Shown here: in pieces, positions 26,370 through 34,319 of the stretch | How the letters are laid out: every line of letters begins with the position of its first letter | How positions within the stretch are numbered: position 1 is the stretch's first letter | DNA from: Pseudomonas sp. SCB32 | GTDB lineage: Bacteria > Pseudomonadota > Gammaproteobacteria > Pseudomonadales > Pseudomonadaceae | DNA length: 64,000 nucleotides | Direction of reading: 5' to 3' | NCBI RefSeq assembly: GCF_009189165.1 | Contig: NZ_CP045118.1 | Coordinates: 1,922,001 to 1,986,000, forward strand | Program-made: the position numbers and the translations under genes | Notes under the pieces: model-generated | Databases searched by the model: none | The model's input: only the letters and a program-made list of their open reading frames with translations | Told to the model about the DNA's origin: nothing

Positions 26370-27407
26370 TCAGCGCCCACTTCCACTGGATTCGATGCGA
26401 ATTTCATCGCTCCGGCATTCCTTTGGGTCCTCGGCACGCTGCGCGACAAAGTTGCCGTGAATGATATCCCTGACCGTTCGTGGCCCCTTGATGTCCTGCG
26501 GCAGTGCGATCCGTACCTCTTGTAGAAAGCCGCCTCTGCAGACCAGCAGGAAGTTGTTGGCGGCGTTGGCACTGCTGTATTCCTGGTTCAGCGTGGAGTA
26601 GAACGCATCCTTCGAGATGGCGCCGCCGATATGCTCGCGGATATAGCGGCCCGCCGCCGAGTCATTGAAGGATTTCGTCAGGTCGACTGCGAGCCGGAAA
26701 TAGTCGTCGTCGCTCATCGCTGTCTGGCAGACGCCATGCTTCTTCCATTCGTAGGCTCCGAACTGGGTGCCGTAGTAGAAGTTGGGCATCCAGGGCTTGA
26801 TGTAGTCCACGGTAGCGCTGCTCAGGTCCAGTTTTGCGCCATTGCAGTTGCCGTAGTCGTCGCGGCATTGCGCCTTGTTCGGCCAGAGTCCGTGCAGGGT
26901 GAAGTGGGAAATGTCCAATTGCCCCTTCTGCATCGCCTGGCATTCGGGCTTTTTGCCGGCATTGGGGTTGTGCAGGCAGAACCCGGGTTGCCAGGTGAGC
27001 GCCAGTACATAGCTGTCGTAAGTGTCGGCGATCCGGCACAGGGGTTGGGATTGAGTTTGGGTTTGGGTTTGGGTTTGGGTTTGGGTTTGGGGTTGACCTG
27101 GGCGGGCTATCGCCAGGTCCTTGACCGAGCCGCAGGTCGCCGAAACCCAGCGCAGACCATTTCTCTCCGGGGAAACCTGCAGTCTCACCCACTCATACTG
27201 CTCCTTGTTGACTTCGAGGATTCGGTAGCTTTCTCCGGGCCGCACCTGGAGTGAGCCAGGGTTGGTTTCTTTCTTGAATGATTGATAGGCCTCGCATCGG
27301 GTCGATACCTCGAACGTGCCTTGGCTGGCCTCCATGGCGAAGGTCTCGATACTGGGAACCAGCACAAGGGGTGCGAACAGCCAGATGGCGGCAGAGACTC
27401 GGTGCAT
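26370..27407 (-). CDS. Secreted ribonuclease T2-family protein with SH3-like N-terminus
   Basis: A 345-residue protein with a signal peptide (about 1-24), an SH3-like region (about 30-95), a (Gln-Thr)n linker (about 106-118) and an RNase T2 domain (about 121-345). The two catalytic boxes are intact: FTLHGLWPN with His170 and YEWKKHGVC with Glu218 and His222. Many cysteines suggest disulfide bonds and a periplasmic or secreted location. It probably cleaves RNA for nutrient recovery or acts on foreign RNA; the role is inferred. RBS AGGAT precedes the ATG. It converges on the che cluster, and its base composition looks lower in G+C than its neighbours, which suggests acquisition. Confidence 0.88.
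   Translation of the reverse strand: MHRVSAAIWLFAPLVLVPSIETFAMEASQGTFEVSTRCEAYQSFKKETNPGSLQVRPGESYRILEVNKEQYEWVRLQVSPERNGLRWVSATCGSVKDLAIARPGQPQTQTQTQTQTQTQSQPLCRIADTYDSYVLALTWQPGFCLHNPNAGKKPECQAMQKGQLDISHFTLHGLWPNKAQCRDDYGNCNGAKLDLSSATVDYIKPWMPNFYYGTQFGAYEWKKHGVCQTAMSDDDYFRLAVDLTKSFNDSAAGRYIREHIGGAISKDAFYSTLNQEYSSANAANNFLLVCRGGFLQEVRIALPQDIKGPRTVRDIIHGNFVAQRAEDPKECRSDEIRIESSGSGR
27056..27091. repeat. Hexanucleotide tandem repeat (TTTGGG)6
   Basis: Six perfect TTTGGG units lie within the RNase T2 gene. On the coding strand they read as Gln-Thr repeats in the linker between the SH3-like and catalytic domains. Because the unit is six bases, copy-number changes would alter linker length but not the frame. 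Confidence 0.95.
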
Positions 27408-27844
27408 TTGCTGATCCTGTTGCGACGTGGAGGGGCTTCGAGCATTCAGGGGGAGTCTTTCACTCCGTTGCCCTGCGCATTTCAGCGATGGGGAGGGTGA
27501 TTCTTTTCGGCTTCCACAAAACAGTAAAGCCCGAGGGGGGAGGCTTTACGTACCGAGGGGGATGGCTGGAGTGTCCTGGCGCTGGAGCAGTGTCGAATTT
27601 CCGGGTGATTTGGAGCTAAAGAGAGTGCAGGTTCATCTTTCGGGTCATTCGGCCATGCGGCAGTCGTGCCCTGCACGTGCCGCTCGACAAGCGCCCCCGG
27701 CGCGGGCAGATTGGGCTCCCTTCGCCCGCGCCGATACCGACGAGCCCCATTCCAACGTCTCCGGCGTGCCGCCTTGTCCATGGCGGCAGAGCGGTGCGGC
27801 TTCCGATTGTCGTTGACCCGTTCAGATAAAGGGCACTGACCCGC
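27408..27844. other. Intergenic region, RNase T2 to DMT exporter
   Basis: These 437 bp lie between two divergent genes and should contain both promoters. I see one perfect hairpin, GTAAAGCC at 27524-27531 with GGCTTTAC at 27542-27549, around a G-rich loop and without a T-run. No open reading frame here has a convincing start or family. Confidence 0.6.
27524..27549. repeat. Perfect 8-bp inverted repeat with G-rich loop
   Basis: GTAAAGCC and GGCTTTAC flank a ten-base loop CGAGGGGGGA. There is no poly-T tail, so it is not a standard terminator. It could be an operator or an RNA hairpin in a leader. Confidence 0.5.
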
Positions 27845-28729
27845 ATGCACCGCCCGCACCTTGATTCGCGTCTTCCCGGTATCGCCTGCCTGCTGGTCAC
27901 CGCCACGGGTTGGGCCATCAACTGGCCCACCATGAAACTGCTCCTGCAGGTCTGGCCGCCGCTGTTCTCCCGAGGGCTGGCGGGCGTGATCGCCGCTGCC
28001 ATACTGGCCGCCGTCGCCGCGCTGCAGGGGCAGCGGCTGATTCCGGAGCGCCAGGCGTTGCCCCGGCTCACGGCTGCCGCCTTTACCAACGTCTTTGCCT
28101 GGATGGGCTTTTCCACGCTGGCCATGAAATGGATCAACGTCAGCGAAGGGGTGCTGCTGGTCTATACGATGCCGATCTGGGTCACGCTGCTGGCATGGCC
28201 GCTGCGCGGCCTGCGCCCCACGGCGAGCGGGTTCGCAGCGTTGCTGCTGGGCCTGGCCGGCGTCACGGTGCTGCTGAGCGCCCACGGTCTCTCCATTGCC
28301 CCGGGCCAGGCACTCGGCGTTGGCTTTGCGCTGTCCGCCGCCGTGCTGTTCGCGCTGGGCACGGAGCTCAATGGTAGGCCATTCCCGCTGGCGCCGATCG
28401 TCTCGACGGCCTGGCAGGTCGGGCTGGGTTGCCTGCCGATGCTGATATTCGGCATCGCCTTCGAGCATCCCCAGCTGGATGCCCTGGGGCCATCGCAGCT
28501 TGCCTGCATGGTCTACATGACGCTGGTGCCCATGGGTGTCTGCTACCTGACCTGGTTCGCCGCGCTACAGCGCCTCCCCGCGTCCGTCGCGGCAACCGGC
28601 ATGCTGCTGGTGCCCCTGCTGGGCGTGCTGTCTGCCGCGATCATGCTGGGTGACCCGATCGGCTCGCGGGAAATCCTGGCCATGGCCCTGACCTTGAGCG
28701 GCGTGGCACTGGTATTGAAACGGCGCTGA
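27845..28729 (+). CDS. DMT-family (EamA) transporter
   Basis: A 294-residue inner-membrane protein with ten predicted hydrophobic helices in two EamA halves (for example TNVFAWMGFSTLAMKWINVS and the C-terminal SVAATGMLLVPLLGVLSA). Members export metabolites or drugs; the substrate cannot be told. The first residues (MHRPHLDSRLPG) form a short cytoplasmic lead-in. It stands alone between a divergent RNase gene and a receiver-like gene. Confidence 0.88.
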   Translation: MHRPHLDSRLPGIACLLVTATGWAINWPTMKLLLQVWPPLFSRGLAGVIAAAILAAVAALQGQRLIPERQALPRLTAAAFTNVFAWMGFSTLAMKWINVSEGVLLVYTMPIWVTLLAWPLRGLRPTASGFAALLLGLAGVTVLLSAHGLSIAPGQALGVGFALSAAVLFALGTELNGRPFPLAPIVSTAWQVGLGCLPMLIFGIAFEHPQLDALGPSQLACMVYMTLVPMGVCYLTWFAALQRLPASVAATGMLLVPLLGVLSAAIMLGDPIGSREILAMALTLSGVALVLKRR

Positions 28730-28813
28730 GGATCGGCGGCCCGCTCGTTGTAGTCCATTTGCTACGCGCGTTTCGGACTTGTCTGATAAGAAAGCGTTCA
28801 GAACGCCGTTAGA

Positions 28814-28844
28814 TTGGCCCTGTCGAAACTTCCGAGAGGGCCAA
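28814..28844 (+). promoter_or_regulatory. Inverted repeat covering the ribosome-binding site of the next gene
   Basis: TTGGCCCT (28814-28821) and AGGGCCAA (28837-28844) are perfect complements with a 15-base loop. The second arm contains the AGGG core of the Shine-Dalgarno sequence (GAGAGGG), eight bases before the ATG at 28849. As RNA the hairpin would hide the ribosome-binding site; as DNA it could be an operator. Confidence 0.6.
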
Positions 28845-28848
28845 CGAT

Positions 28849-29334
28849 ATGGCCGCCATTTCGCGTCGGGCCATGGTGCTGTGTTCGCATCCGGGCCGCT
28901 TGCTGGACTACAGCGTGCTGTTCAATCGCCTGGAGTTCTACCACCTGAGCCTGTGCCAGGACATGGATGAGGTGCGCAAGGCGCTGTCCAGCCAGCAGCG
29001 CTACAGCCTCTTGGTCCTTGACGACTTCGTGCCCGGCGCCGGCGAGCTGATGAGCCTGAAAACCCTCAGCCAGAGCAACGCCTTCCGCCAGTTCGTGCTG
29101 GCCGGGAACTACAGCGCCGAGGAGAAGACCGGGCTGTACCAGTGGGCGTGGAGAAATCGCGTGCCGCTGCTGCAGGTACTGGACAAGCCGCTGTCCCTGG
29201 CGCAACTGCGCGAAGTCACCAGCAGCATGGTGCTCTACCACAGCGAAGACGCGCAGCTGATTCGTGCGTCCGTGGCCGAGATCCGTGATTACCAGGTGTC
29301 GGGCGAGCAGCGTCGCGACTCCGCCTGCTGCTGA
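28849..29334 (+). CDS. Receiver-like (pseudo-receiver) protein
   Basis: A 161-residue cytoplasmic protein whose pattern fits a CheY-like fold. SLLVLDDF at 53-60 resembles the phospho-acceptor strand (Asp58 or Asp59), and LDKPLSLAQL at 111-120 resembles the conserved Lys-Pro loop. The acidic pair expected after the first strand is replaced by CSH, so ordinary phosphorylation is doubtful. It ends DSACC. No output domain is present. It converges with the FlhB-like/FliK-like pair, and a hairpin overlaps its ribosome-binding site. I do not recognise a named family. Confidence 0.75.
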   Translation: MAAISRRAMVLCSHPGRLLDYSVLFNRLEFYHLSLCQDMDEVRKALSSQQRYSLLVLDDFVPGAGELMSLKTLSQSNAFRQFVLAGNYSAEEKTGLYQWAWRNRVPLLQVLDKPLSLAQLREVTSSMVLYHSEDAQLIRASVAEIRDYQVSGEQRRDSACC

Positions 29335-29340
29335 GCCGAA

Positions 29341-29676
29341 TCAGTCGGCCCGGGTGTCGGGCCCGTCCAGCAGCAGGGGAGCCTCATTCATTGGCGCGGC
29401 CCCGTTCAGCGGGCTCTTGCCCTTCAGGTACCAGGCGAAGGCGATGATCTCGGCGATGGTGCGATAGAGCGCCTCGGGAATCGCCTCGCCCAGCTCCAGG
29501 CGTGCCAGCAGGCGCACCAGGTCGGCGTTCTCGTAGATCGGCACTTCATGGTGGCGGGCGATGGCGAGGATGGTCTCGGCCAGTTCGTCGTCGCCCTTGG
29601 CGGTGAGGGTCGGCGCGGTCTGTCCGTCGTAGTTGAGGGCGATGACCTGGCGCGGGGCTTTCTTCGGTTTGTTCAT
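29341..29676 (-). CDS. Stand-alone FlhB C-terminal-domain protein (FlhX/YlqH type)
   Basis: A 111-residue protein resembling only the cytoplasmic C-terminal part of FlhB: ALNYDGQTAPTLTAKGDDE, VPIYENADLVRLLARLELGE, then IPEALYRTIAEIIAFAWYLK. The transmembrane part and the NPTH autocleavage motif are absent; the frame begins just after where PTH would be. Such proteins (YlqH of Bacillus, FlhX of epsilon-proteobacteria) can partly replace the cleaved FlhB tail. The start overlaps the stop of the upstream FliK-like gene by four bases (ATGA), so they form an operon. Confidence 0.85.
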   Translation of the reverse strand: MNKPKKAPRQVIALNYDGQTAPTLTAKGDDELAETILAIARHHEVPIYENADLVRLLARLELGEAIPEALYRTIAEIIAFAWYLKGKSPLNGAAPMNEAPLLLDGPDTRAD

Positions 29677-31268
29677 GCGGTTTCATCCACCCAGCGCTGT
29701 TCCACGGCGGTGCGCTTGCCCTGGGGAGGCTTGCCCTGGCTGCAGGACAGTTCGCCCACGGTAAGGCCGGCGTCGTTCAGGCGCTGGCGCAGGGTGCCCA
29801 GTTCGCGGTCGATCAGGCTGGCGGTGCTGGCCTGTTCCGCCCACAGCTGGCTGGCGATGCTGCCGTGGGCGAGGGTGGCCTGGACCTGCAGCGGGCCGAG
29901 CGGGTCGAGGTCGAAGGCCAGCTCCACGCGCCAGAGCGTGTCGCGCTGCTGCTCGCGCTCGCTGCCCTGGCGGTCTTCCTGCTGAATGAGCACCTGCAAC
30001 GGCACCAGGTGGTGCTGCTGGCGCAGCGGGATTTCCATCTGCCAGGTGTTGAGCACGGTGCCGTCGGGCAGGACTTCGTTCTGCGACAGGCTGGACAGCT
30101 GGTGCGTCTGCAGGCGTGCCACGGCGGCCGCGGCCAGCTTGAGCAGGGATTCCAGGTCGCCATCCTCTTCCAGTTGGTGCGCCAAGCGGCTGGGCAGCGG
30201 GAAGCTGACCGCCGGCGGCGTGCGTCCACCGGTCTGGCCAAGCACGCCGAGGGCGTTGCGCACGAAGGCCGGCAGCGACTGCGCCAGGTTGCTGGCGCCG
30301 GCCAGGGCATTGCCCGGGAGGTTGCCCAGTACCGAGGCGGCGGTGCCGTTCTGCGTCGGAAGCAACTGGGAGATCAGGCGCAGCAGATTGGCCTTGAGGT
30401 CCTGCGGCAGGCCTTCGGCGCCGCGCAGCAATTGGGCTTCGAGGAATACGCCGCTGTGCTGGATGGCCTGGGCCACGCCCTTGGCGCTGCCGAGCTGGTG
30501 GGCATCGGGGAGGGCGGTGAGCAACTTGTCCACAGCCTGGCGCAGCTCGGGGCTGAGCGACTGGCCGCGTCCGGCGCCCTGCAAGGCGCTGAACAGACCT
30601 TCCAGCGATCCCTGGCGGCCCTGCTGTGCGGACAGCTGGCGGGTGAGTTCGAGTTGGTCGAGGCGACTGTCCAGCGGCAGGAACTGCAGGGCGTGCTGAT
30701 CCTGCACCCGCGCGCTGAGCAGGCTGTTGAGGGGCATCGGCTTGGGCGATTCGATGCTCATCTGGCGCCCGGCCAACGGCGTATTGAGCAGCGTCACCAG
30801 CACCTTGTAGATGACCTGCTCGGCTTTGTTCTGGGGGAGCGGCTGGCTGGAGTCGACCTTGCCCTGAAGCAGCGTGCCCACCGGAAGCAGGTTGAGGTCC
30901 AGGCTGCCCAGTGTCGGCTGACGGCCGCCCAGGCCCAGCTGGGTGAGGTTCGGCTGGCTGATCAGGGTGGCGGCGAGATTGGTCTGGGTCAGCGACGAGA
31001 GCTCCAGGGTGCTGCCCTTGGGCACGGCCTGCGGGCTGTCGGCAACCACCAGGGCCTGCTGGCCGCTGGCCATGGTCAGGCGCAGCAGCAGTTGGAAGTT
31101 CACCGGGGTCTCACGCACCGCGAGGACTTCGGCGTTAGCCTTTTCCCCGGGCGGCAGCAGGTCACCCAGGCTCTGCGCGAGCTTGAGCGTCAGCTCCGCC
31201 GAGCTTTGCGCGCTGCGCAGTGTAGGCATGGGCGGTAGCGGGCGGGAAGCGCCAATTTCGCTCGGCAT
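29673..31268 (-). CDS. Second FliK-like (hook-length-control-type) protein
   Basis: A 531-residue protein, Leu/Gln/Ala-rich, with a C-terminal Flg_hook-like domain (about 400-515: QMEIPLRQQHHLVPLQVLI, WRVELAFDLDPLGPLQVQAT, LRQRLNDAGLTVGELSCSQG). The long N-terminal region resembles a ruler. The ATG at 31268 has AGG upstream; the frame stays open a further 91 codons but that part is Arg-rich and unlikely. It is translationally coupled to the FlhB-tail homologue. Together they mimic the FliK-FlhB specificity switch. Whether it is exported or affects hook length is unknown. Confidence 0.82.
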   Translation of the reverse strand: MPSEIGASRPLPPMPTLRSAQSSAELTLKLAQSLGDLLPPGEKANAEVLAVRETPVNFQLLLRLTMASGQQALVVADSPQAVPKGSTLELSSLTQTNLAATLISQPNLTQLGLGGRQPTLGSLDLNLLPVGTLLQGKVDSSQPLPQNKAEQVIYKVLVTLLNTPLAGRQMSIESPKPMPLNSLLSARVQDQHALQFLPLDSRLDQLELTRQLSAQQGRQGSLEGLFSALQGAGRGQSLSPELRQAVDKLLTALPDAHQLGSAKGVAQAIQHSGVFLEAQLLRGAEGLPQDLKANLLRLISQLLPTQNGTAASVLGNLPGNALAGASNLAQSLPAFVRNALGVLGQTGGRTPPAVSFPLPSRLAHQLEEDGDLESLLKLAAAAVARLQTHQLSSLSQNEVLPDGTVLNTWQMEIPLRQQHHLVPLQVLIQQEDRQGSEREQQRDTLWRVELAFDLDPLGPLQVQATLAHGSIASQLWAEQASTASLIDRELGTLRQRLNDAGLTVGELSCSQGKPPQGKRTAVEQRWVDETA

Positions 31269-31436
31269 CGGGGACCTGGCTGGACAGCGGGACGGGTTGA
31301 CGCCCAGTGTATCGGCGCGCGCTGCGGGCACTTTAGACCGTCCGGCGGCGCGGGGCAGCCCAGGCAGGAGCCGGGTGCGCTGTTTTGACGTTACACCCTG
31401 TCGAAAAACCTGACGTCGGGCGTAGGAACGCCTGTG

Positions 31437-31442
31437 TATAAT
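31437..31442 (+). promoter_or_regulatory. -10 element upstream of ccmA
   Basis: A perfect TATAAT at 31437-31442 lies about 85 bp before ccmA. The best -35 candidate, CTGACG at 31410, is 21 bp away, which is long, so this is a partial sigma70 promoter prediction. Confidence 0.5.
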
Positions 31443-31464
31443 GCGCCGCCCGTGGCCGCGCTTG

Positions 31465-31492
31465 GCGGTCCGGGCGGTATGGCCGCTTTTTT
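31465..31492 (+). terminator. Terminator-like hairpin in the ccmA leader
   Basis: GCGGTC (31465-31470) can pair with GGCCGC (31481-31486), one pair being G-T, and is followed directly by TTTTTT. It lies between the likely -10 and the ccmA start, so it could act as an attenuator for the operon. The stem is short. Confidence 0.45.
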
Positions 31493-31526
31493 GCACCACT
31501 GACTGTTTTCTGCCCGACGGTTGCCG

Positions 31527-32183
31527 ATGCCCTTGACCCATCCACTTCTCGAAACCGTGGCGCTCGCCTGCGAGCGGGACTGGCGCATGCTATTCGACCG
31601 TCTCGATTTGCGACTGGGTGCGGGCGAAATGCTACAGATCGTCGGCCCCAACGGCAGCGGCAAGACCAGCCTGCTACGCCTGCTCAGCGGCCTGATGCAG
31701 CCCACCGCCGGCGACGTGCTGCTCAACGGCAAGCCACTGGGCGAGCAGCGCGGCGAACTGGCCCGCCTGCTACTGTGGATCGGCCACGCCGCCGGCATCA
31801 AGGGGTTGCTGACCGCCGAGGAGAATCTCGCCTGGCTCTGCGCCCTGCACCAGCCGGCCAGCCACGACGCCATCTGGCAGGCCCTGGCCGCCGTCGGCCT
31901 GCGTGGTTTCGAGGACGTTCCCTGCCACACCCTGTCCGCCGGCCAGCAGCGCCGCGTGGCACTGGCGCGCCTGTACCTGGACGCGCCGCCGTTGTGGATA
32001 CTCGACGAACCCTTCACCGCACTGGACAAGCAGGGTGTGGCGCAGCTTGAAGAACACCTTGCCGGCCATTGCGAACGGGGCGGTCTGGTCGTGCTGACCA
32101 CCCACCACAGCCTGGAGCGCATGCCCGCCGGTTACCGGGCGCTCGACCTCGGCCAGCACGCGCGGGAGGTGGCGACGCGATGA
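31527..32183 (+). CDS. ccmA: Cytochrome c maturation ABC ATPase CcmA
   Basis: A 218-residue ABC ATPase: Walker [10 protein letters not shown], signature [14 protein letters not shown], Walker [13 protein letters not shown]. CcmA with CcmB drives release of heme-loaded CcmE. I used the ATG at 31527; a TTG two codons earlier is possible. The stop overlaps the ccmB start by four bases. It is first in ccmABCDEFGHI. Confidence 0.95.
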   Translation: MPLTHPLLETVALACERDWRMLFDRLDLRLGAGEMLQIVGPNGSGKTSLLRLLSGLMQPTAGDVLLNGKPLGEQRGELARLLLWIGHAAGIKGLLTAEENLAWLCALHQPASHDAIWQALAAVGLRGFEDVPCHTLSAGQQRRVALARLYLDAPPLWILDEPFTALDKQGVAQLEEHLAGHCERGGLVVLTTHHSLERMPAGYRALDLGQHAREVATR

Positions 32184-32851
32184 GCAACGTCTTCACCCTG
32201 CTGCTCGCCCGCGAGACCCGCCTGCTGTTCCGCCGTCCGGCGGAGCTGGCTAATCCCTTGGTGTTCTTCGCCATCGTCATCGCGTTGTTCCCGCTGGCGG
32301 TCGGCCCCGAATCGGAAATGCTCAAGAACCTTTCGCCGGGCCTGGTGTGGGTCGCGGCGCTGCTGGCGGTGCTGCTGTCGCTGGACGGCCTGTTCCGTAG
32401 CGATTTCGAGGATGGTTCCTTGGAACAGTGGGTCCTTTCGCCGCACCCTCTGCCCCTTCTGGTACTGGCCAAGGTGCTGGCACACTGGCTGATTTCCGGG
32501 CTGGCGCTTGTGCTGCTGTCCCCGCTGTTCGCCCTCATGCTGGGTCTGCCGGCGCGCTGCCTGCCGGACCTGCTGCTGTCACTGCTGCTGGGCACGCCAG
32601 TATTGAGCCTGTTGGGCGCGGTGGGCGCGGCATTGACCGTGGGACTGAAGCGTGGCGGCCTGCTGCTGGCGTTGCTGATCCTGCCGTTGTACATACCGGT
32701 ACTGATCCTCGGCAGCGGCGCGTTGCAATCTTCCCTGCAGGGCCTCCCGACCGCCGGGCACCTGCTGTGGTTGGCCAGCCTGACGGCGTTAGCATTGACG
32801 CTGACGCCCTTTGCCATCGCCGCCGGGCTGAAAATCAGCGTCGGCGAGTGA
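32180..32851 (+). CDS. ccmB: Heme exporter membrane protein CcmB
   Basis: A 223-residue protein with six hydrophobic helices and the family start [20 protein letters not shown]. It partners CcmA and CcmC in heme handling. The ATG at 32180 overlaps the ccmA stop (ATGA). ccmC follows after 65 bp. Confidence 0.95.
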   Translation: MSNVFTLLLARETRLLFRRPAELANPLVFFAIVIALFPLAVGPESEMLKNLSPGLVWVAALLAVLLSLDGLFRSDFEDGSLEQWVLSPHPLPLLVLAKVLAHWLISGLALVLLSPLFALMLGLPARCLPDLLLSLLLGTPVLSLLGAVGAALTVGLKRGGLLLALLILPLYIPVLILGSGALQSSLQGLPTAGHLLWLASLTALALTLTPFAIAAGLKISVGE

Positions 32852-32916
32852 ACGAACGATCGCCGGCCTGGGAAGCAGGATCGGCGACAGACTAGAGTCC
32901 TGAATTACAGAGCCTG

Positions 32917-33663
32917 ATGATGAACTGGACTTGGTTTCACAAGCTTGGGTCGCCCAAGTGGTTCTACGAGATCAGCGGACGCTGGATGCCCTGGTTCGCC
33001 CTCGCCGCAGCGTTGCTGCTGAGCGTCGGCATCGTCTGGGGTCTGGCCTTCGCGCCGCCGGACTACCAGCAGGGCAACAGCTTCCGCATCATCTATATCC
33101 ATGTTCCGGCGGCGTTCCTTGCGCAGTCCTGCTACGTGATGCTGGCGGTGGCCGGCGCCATCGGCCTGGTCTGGAAGATGAAGATCGCCGACGTCGCCGT
33201 GCAGTGCGCCGCGCCCATCGGCGCCTGGATGACCTTCATCGCGCTGGTCACCGGCGCCATCTGGGGCAAGCCGACCTGGGGCGCCTGGTGGGTGTGGGAC
33301 GCACGCCTGACCTCGATGCTGATCCTGCTGTTCCTCTATTTCGGCATCATCGCTCTCGGCCAGGCGATCACCAACCGCGACAGCGCGGCCAAGGCCTGCG
33401 CGGTGCTGGCCATCGTCGGTTCGGTCAACATCCCGATCATCAAGTACTCGGTGGACCTGTGGAATACCCTGCACCAGCCAGCCACCTTCACCCTGACCGA
33501 GAAGCCACCGATGCCGCCGGAGATGTGGATTCCGCTGCTGCTGATGGTCGCCGGCTTCTACTGCTTCTTCGCCGTGGTGCTGCTGATGCGCATGCGCCTG
33601 GAAGTGCTCAAGCGTGAAGCCCGTTCGAGCTGGGTCAAGGCTGAGGTGGAGAGCGCACTATGA
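32917..33663 (+). CDS. ccmC: Heme delivery protein CcmC
   Basis: A 248-residue membrane protein with six helices and the tryptophan-rich WWD heme-binding motif [12 protein letters not shown]. It also has the conserved periplasmic His in [10 protein letters not shown]. CcmC loads heme onto CcmE. It starts MMNW; the second Met is an alternative start. Its stop overlaps the ccmD ATG. Confidence 0.96.
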   Translation: MMNWTWFHKLGSPKWFYEISGRWMPWFALAAALLLSVGIVWGLAFAPPDYQQGNSFRIIYIHVPAAFLAQSCYVMLAVAGAIGLVWKMKIADVAVQCAAPIGAWMTFIALVTGAIWGKPTWGAWWVWDARLTSMLILLFLYFGIIALGQAITNRDSAAKACAVLAIVGSVNIPIIKYSVDLWNTLHQPATFTLTEKPPMPPEMWIPLLLMVAGFYCFFAVVLLMRMRLEVLKREARSSWVKAEVESAL

Positions 33664-33836
33664 GTTTCCAGTCCTTCGGTGAATTCCTCGCCATGGGTCA
33701 CCATGGCCCTTATGTGTGGTCGGCTTACGCCATCAGCCTGGCAGTGCTGGCGATCAACGTCGCTTCGCCGCTGCTGGCGCGCCGACGGTACCTGCAAGAA
33801 GAGGCGCGTCGTCTGCGCCGGGAGGCCAACAAGTGA
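33660..33836 (+). CDS. ccmD: Heme exporter protein CcmD
   Basis: A 58-residue membrane protein: [20 protein letters not shown] at the start, one transmembrane helix (about 19-40), then a basic cytoplasmic tail ([18 protein letters not shown]). CcmD aids release of heme-loaded CcmE from CcmABC. The ATG overlaps the ccmC stop (ATGA) and its stop overlaps the GTG start of ccmE. Confidence 0.93.
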   Translation: MSFQSFGEFLAMGHHGPYVWSAYAISLAVLAINVASPLLARRRYLQEEARRLRREANK

Positions 33837-34318
33837 ATCCGGTTCGCAAGAAGCGCCTGTACATCGTTCTCGCCATCGTCGCCGGCGTGGGCGTGGCCGT
33901 CACCCTCGCGTTGTCGGCCCTGCAGCAGAACATCAACCTGTTCTACACCCCGACCCAGATCGCCAACGGCGAGGCGCCGCATGACACGCGCATCCGCGCC
34001 GGCGGCATGGTGGAGAAGGGCTCGCTCAAGCGTTCGGCGGACTCGCTGGACGTCGAGTTCGTGGTCACCGACTTCGCCAAGGAAGTCACGGTGAAGTACC
34101 GCGGCATCCTCCCGGACCTGTTCCGCGAAGGGCAGGGCATCGTCGCCCTGGGCAAGATCGACGGGAACGGGGTGCTGACCGCCGACGAAGTGCTGGCCAA
34201 GCACGACGAGAAGTACATGCCGCCGGAAGTCACCAAGGCGCTCAAGGACAGCGGCAAGCTGGAGCACTACGAAGCCAGCCAGGGCGCCAACGGCGCGGCA
34301 CAGCAGGGGAGCAACTGA
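33833..34318 (+). CDS. ccmE: Periplasmic heme chaperone CcmE
   Basis: A 161-residue protein with an N-terminal membrane anchor (about 8-29) and a periplasmic OB-fold. The covalent heme ligand is His124, with Tyr128, in [13 protein letters not shown]. It starts at GTG 33833 ([10 protein letters not shown]), overlapping the ccmD stop, with GGGAGG eight bases upstream. A longer upstream frame lies within ccmD and is not real. Confidence 0.95.
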   Translation: MNPVRKKRLYIVLAIVAGVGVAVTLALSALQQNINLFYTPTQIANGEAPHDTRIRAGGMVEKGSLKRSADSLDVEFVVTDFAKEVTVKYRGILPDLFREGQGIVALGKIDGNGVLTADEVLAKHDEKYMPPEVTKALKDSGKLEHYEASQGANGAAQQGSN

Positions 34319-34319
34319 C

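Noticed and set aside
27056..27091. (TTTGGG)6 as a telomere-like or phase-variation switch
   Set aside because: It is inside a coding region and the six-base unit cannot shift the frame, so on/off switching by this repeat is not possible; only linker length can vary.
31269..31541. 91-codon N-terminal extension of the second FliK-like protein
   Set aside because: It is Arg/Ser/Pro-rich, crosses the ccmA promoter region, and the ATG at 31268 is a better start.
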